This document shows positions 4,562 to 5,085 of a stretch of 5,085 bases of DNA, piece by piece. This DNA is from an uncultured Eubacteriales bacterium (GTDB taxonomy: Bacteria; Bacillota; Clostridia; Monoglobales; Monoglobaceae), in NCBI GenBank assembly GCA_900550775.1, contig URTH01000139.1:1-5085 (forward strand), read 5' to 3'. The notes below the pieces were generated by a model. That model had not been told where the DNA came from and made no database searches. It saw only the letters and a list, made by a program, of their open reading frames with translations. The translations under genes were made by a program, and so were the position numbers. Within the stretch, counting starts at the first letter, position 1, and every line of letters begins with the position of its first letter.

Positions 4562-5085
4562 ATGGCACAACCGATTTACTTAGTGTTGGAGAACGGGTCT
4601 CATTTTCAGGGAGAGGCGTTTGGCGCAGACGTGGACGAGGTAATGGGTGAAGTTGTTTTTACAACCGGCATGACGGGGTATTTGGAAACCCTGACCGATC
4701 CAAGCTATTGCGGACAAATTGTGGTACAGACATTTCCCTTGATAGGAAATTACGGGGTGATTGAAGAAGATTTTGAGAGCCGGGGTATTTTCCTTCAAGC
4801 TTATATTGTTAGAGAATGGTGTCAACATCCCTCCAACTTCCGTTGCGGTGGGGATATTGACACTTTTTTAAAGCAAAAGGGGATTCCGGGACTATTTGGC
4901 ATTGATACCAGGTGCCTGACCCGTATCATACGCCAAAGCGGCACCATGAACGGCATGATTACCAAGGCTGCGCCGCCATACTCCAAAGAACAGCTTGAAA
5001 AGATTAAAAATTATACCTGCGCATCGCCGGTGAAAACGGTGACCCGCGGCGAGGTTGAGACGGTTTCTGCCGCTGATCCCAAAAA
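4562..5085 (+). CDS. carA: Carbamoyl-phosphate synthase small (glutamine-hydrolysing) subunit CarA, N-terminal part
   Basis: The frame is open from ATG 4562 to the window end, giving 174 residues; the gene is cut off there. The N-terminal CarA domain is clear: LVLENGSHFQGEAFG (7-21), GEVVFTTGMTGYLETLTDPSYCGQIV (29-54), PLIGNYG (59-65), and GIDTRCLTRIIRQSGTMNGMI (113-133). This domain packs against CarB; the class I glutamine amidotransferase domain with its catalytic Cys should lie beyond the window. The enzyme hydrolyses glutamine and channels ammonia to CarB, making carbamoyl phosphate for arginine and pyrimidines. GAGGAGG (4545-4551) lies 10 bases before the start, and the gap from the ANTAR stop is 21 bases with no terminator, so it is probably co-transcribed with glnA. 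The coding sequence carries a terminator-like hairpin at 4819-4869. A carB gene is expected downstream but not seen. Confidence 0.95.
   Translation, partial: MAQPIYLVLENGSHFQGEAFGADVDEVMGEVVFTTGMTGYLETLTDPSYCGQIVVQTFPLIGNYGVIEEDFESRGIFLQAYIVREWCQHPSNFRCGGDIDTFLKQKGIPGLFGIDTRCLTRIIRQSGTMNGMITKAAPPYSKEQLEKIKNYTCASPVKTVTRGEVETVSAADPK
4819..4869 (+). terminator. Terminator-like hairpin plus T-run inside the carA coding sequence
   Basis: GTGTCAACATCCC (4819-4831) can pair with GGGATATTGACAC (4851-4863) over 13 positions with one C/A mismatch (4826/4856). A smaller inner stem, CAAC (4834-4837) with GTTG (4842-4845), closes a four-base loop. Six T's (4864-4869) follow the outer stem at once. This is the layout of a Rho-independent terminator, but it lies in frame in carA, spanning residues 86-101 plus the next codons. 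During active translation ribosomes would normally prevent it forming. It may be chance imposed by the protein sequence, so it is recorded as a structure rather than a proven terminator. Confidence 0.35.

Noticed and set aside
1..5085. CRISPR arrays, tRNA genes, insertion sequences or phage genes
   Set aside because: No regularly spaced repeats, cloverleaf sequences, transposase-like frames or phage motifs were seen. Non-coding gaps are all under 80 bases.

Overview
The window is an almost fully coding, plus-strand stretch of nitrogen-assimilation genes. It probably comes from an anaerobic Clostridia-class member of the Bacillota. The pointers are strong AGGAGG-type ribosome binding sites, tight gene spacing, a clostridial-style glutamine synthetase followed by an ANTAR-domain regulator, and a split glutamate synthase served by an iron-sulfur protein and a separate flavin oxidoreductase. 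The exact genus cannot be read from the sequence.

Layout: positions 1-143 hold the C-terminal end of a glutamate-synthase FMN (core) domain protein that begins outside the window. It is followed by a 142-residue protein with sixteen cysteines for four [4Fe-4S] clusters (169-597), a 410-residue FAD/NAD(P)H oxidoreductase (602-1834) and a 240-residue stand-alone GXGXG (glutamate synthase C-terminal) domain protein (1831-2553). These four are tightly packed and look like one transcript encoding a multi-subunit glutamate synthase. An extended -10 promoter (2571-2599) then opens a second block: glnA, a class I glutamine synthetase (2633-3955), an ANTAR-domain regulator with a degenerate receiver (3965-4540), and carA, the carbamoyl-phosphate synthase small subunit (4562 to the end of the window, incomplete).

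The genes form a coherent pathway. Glutamine synthetase fixes ammonium into glutamine. The split glutamate synthase would use electrons passed from NAD(P)H through FAD, the iron-sulfur protein and FMN to make glutamate. CarA spends glutamine nitrogen on carbamoyl phosphate for pyrimidines and arginine. The ANTAR protein is the obvious candidate for an RNA-level (antitermination) regulator of the cluster.

The set of families is known, so I do not claim a new system. The less expected signals are non-coding. A 27-bp inverted repeat bridges the stop codon of the GXGXG gene and the glnA -35 element. A terminator-like hairpin followed by six T's lies inside the carA coding sequence, just downstream of the ANTAR gene. 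A perfect 11-bp hairpin lies inside the ANTAR gene itself. No tRNA, rRNA, CRISPR array or mobile element was seen, and no non-coding gap exceeds 80 bases.
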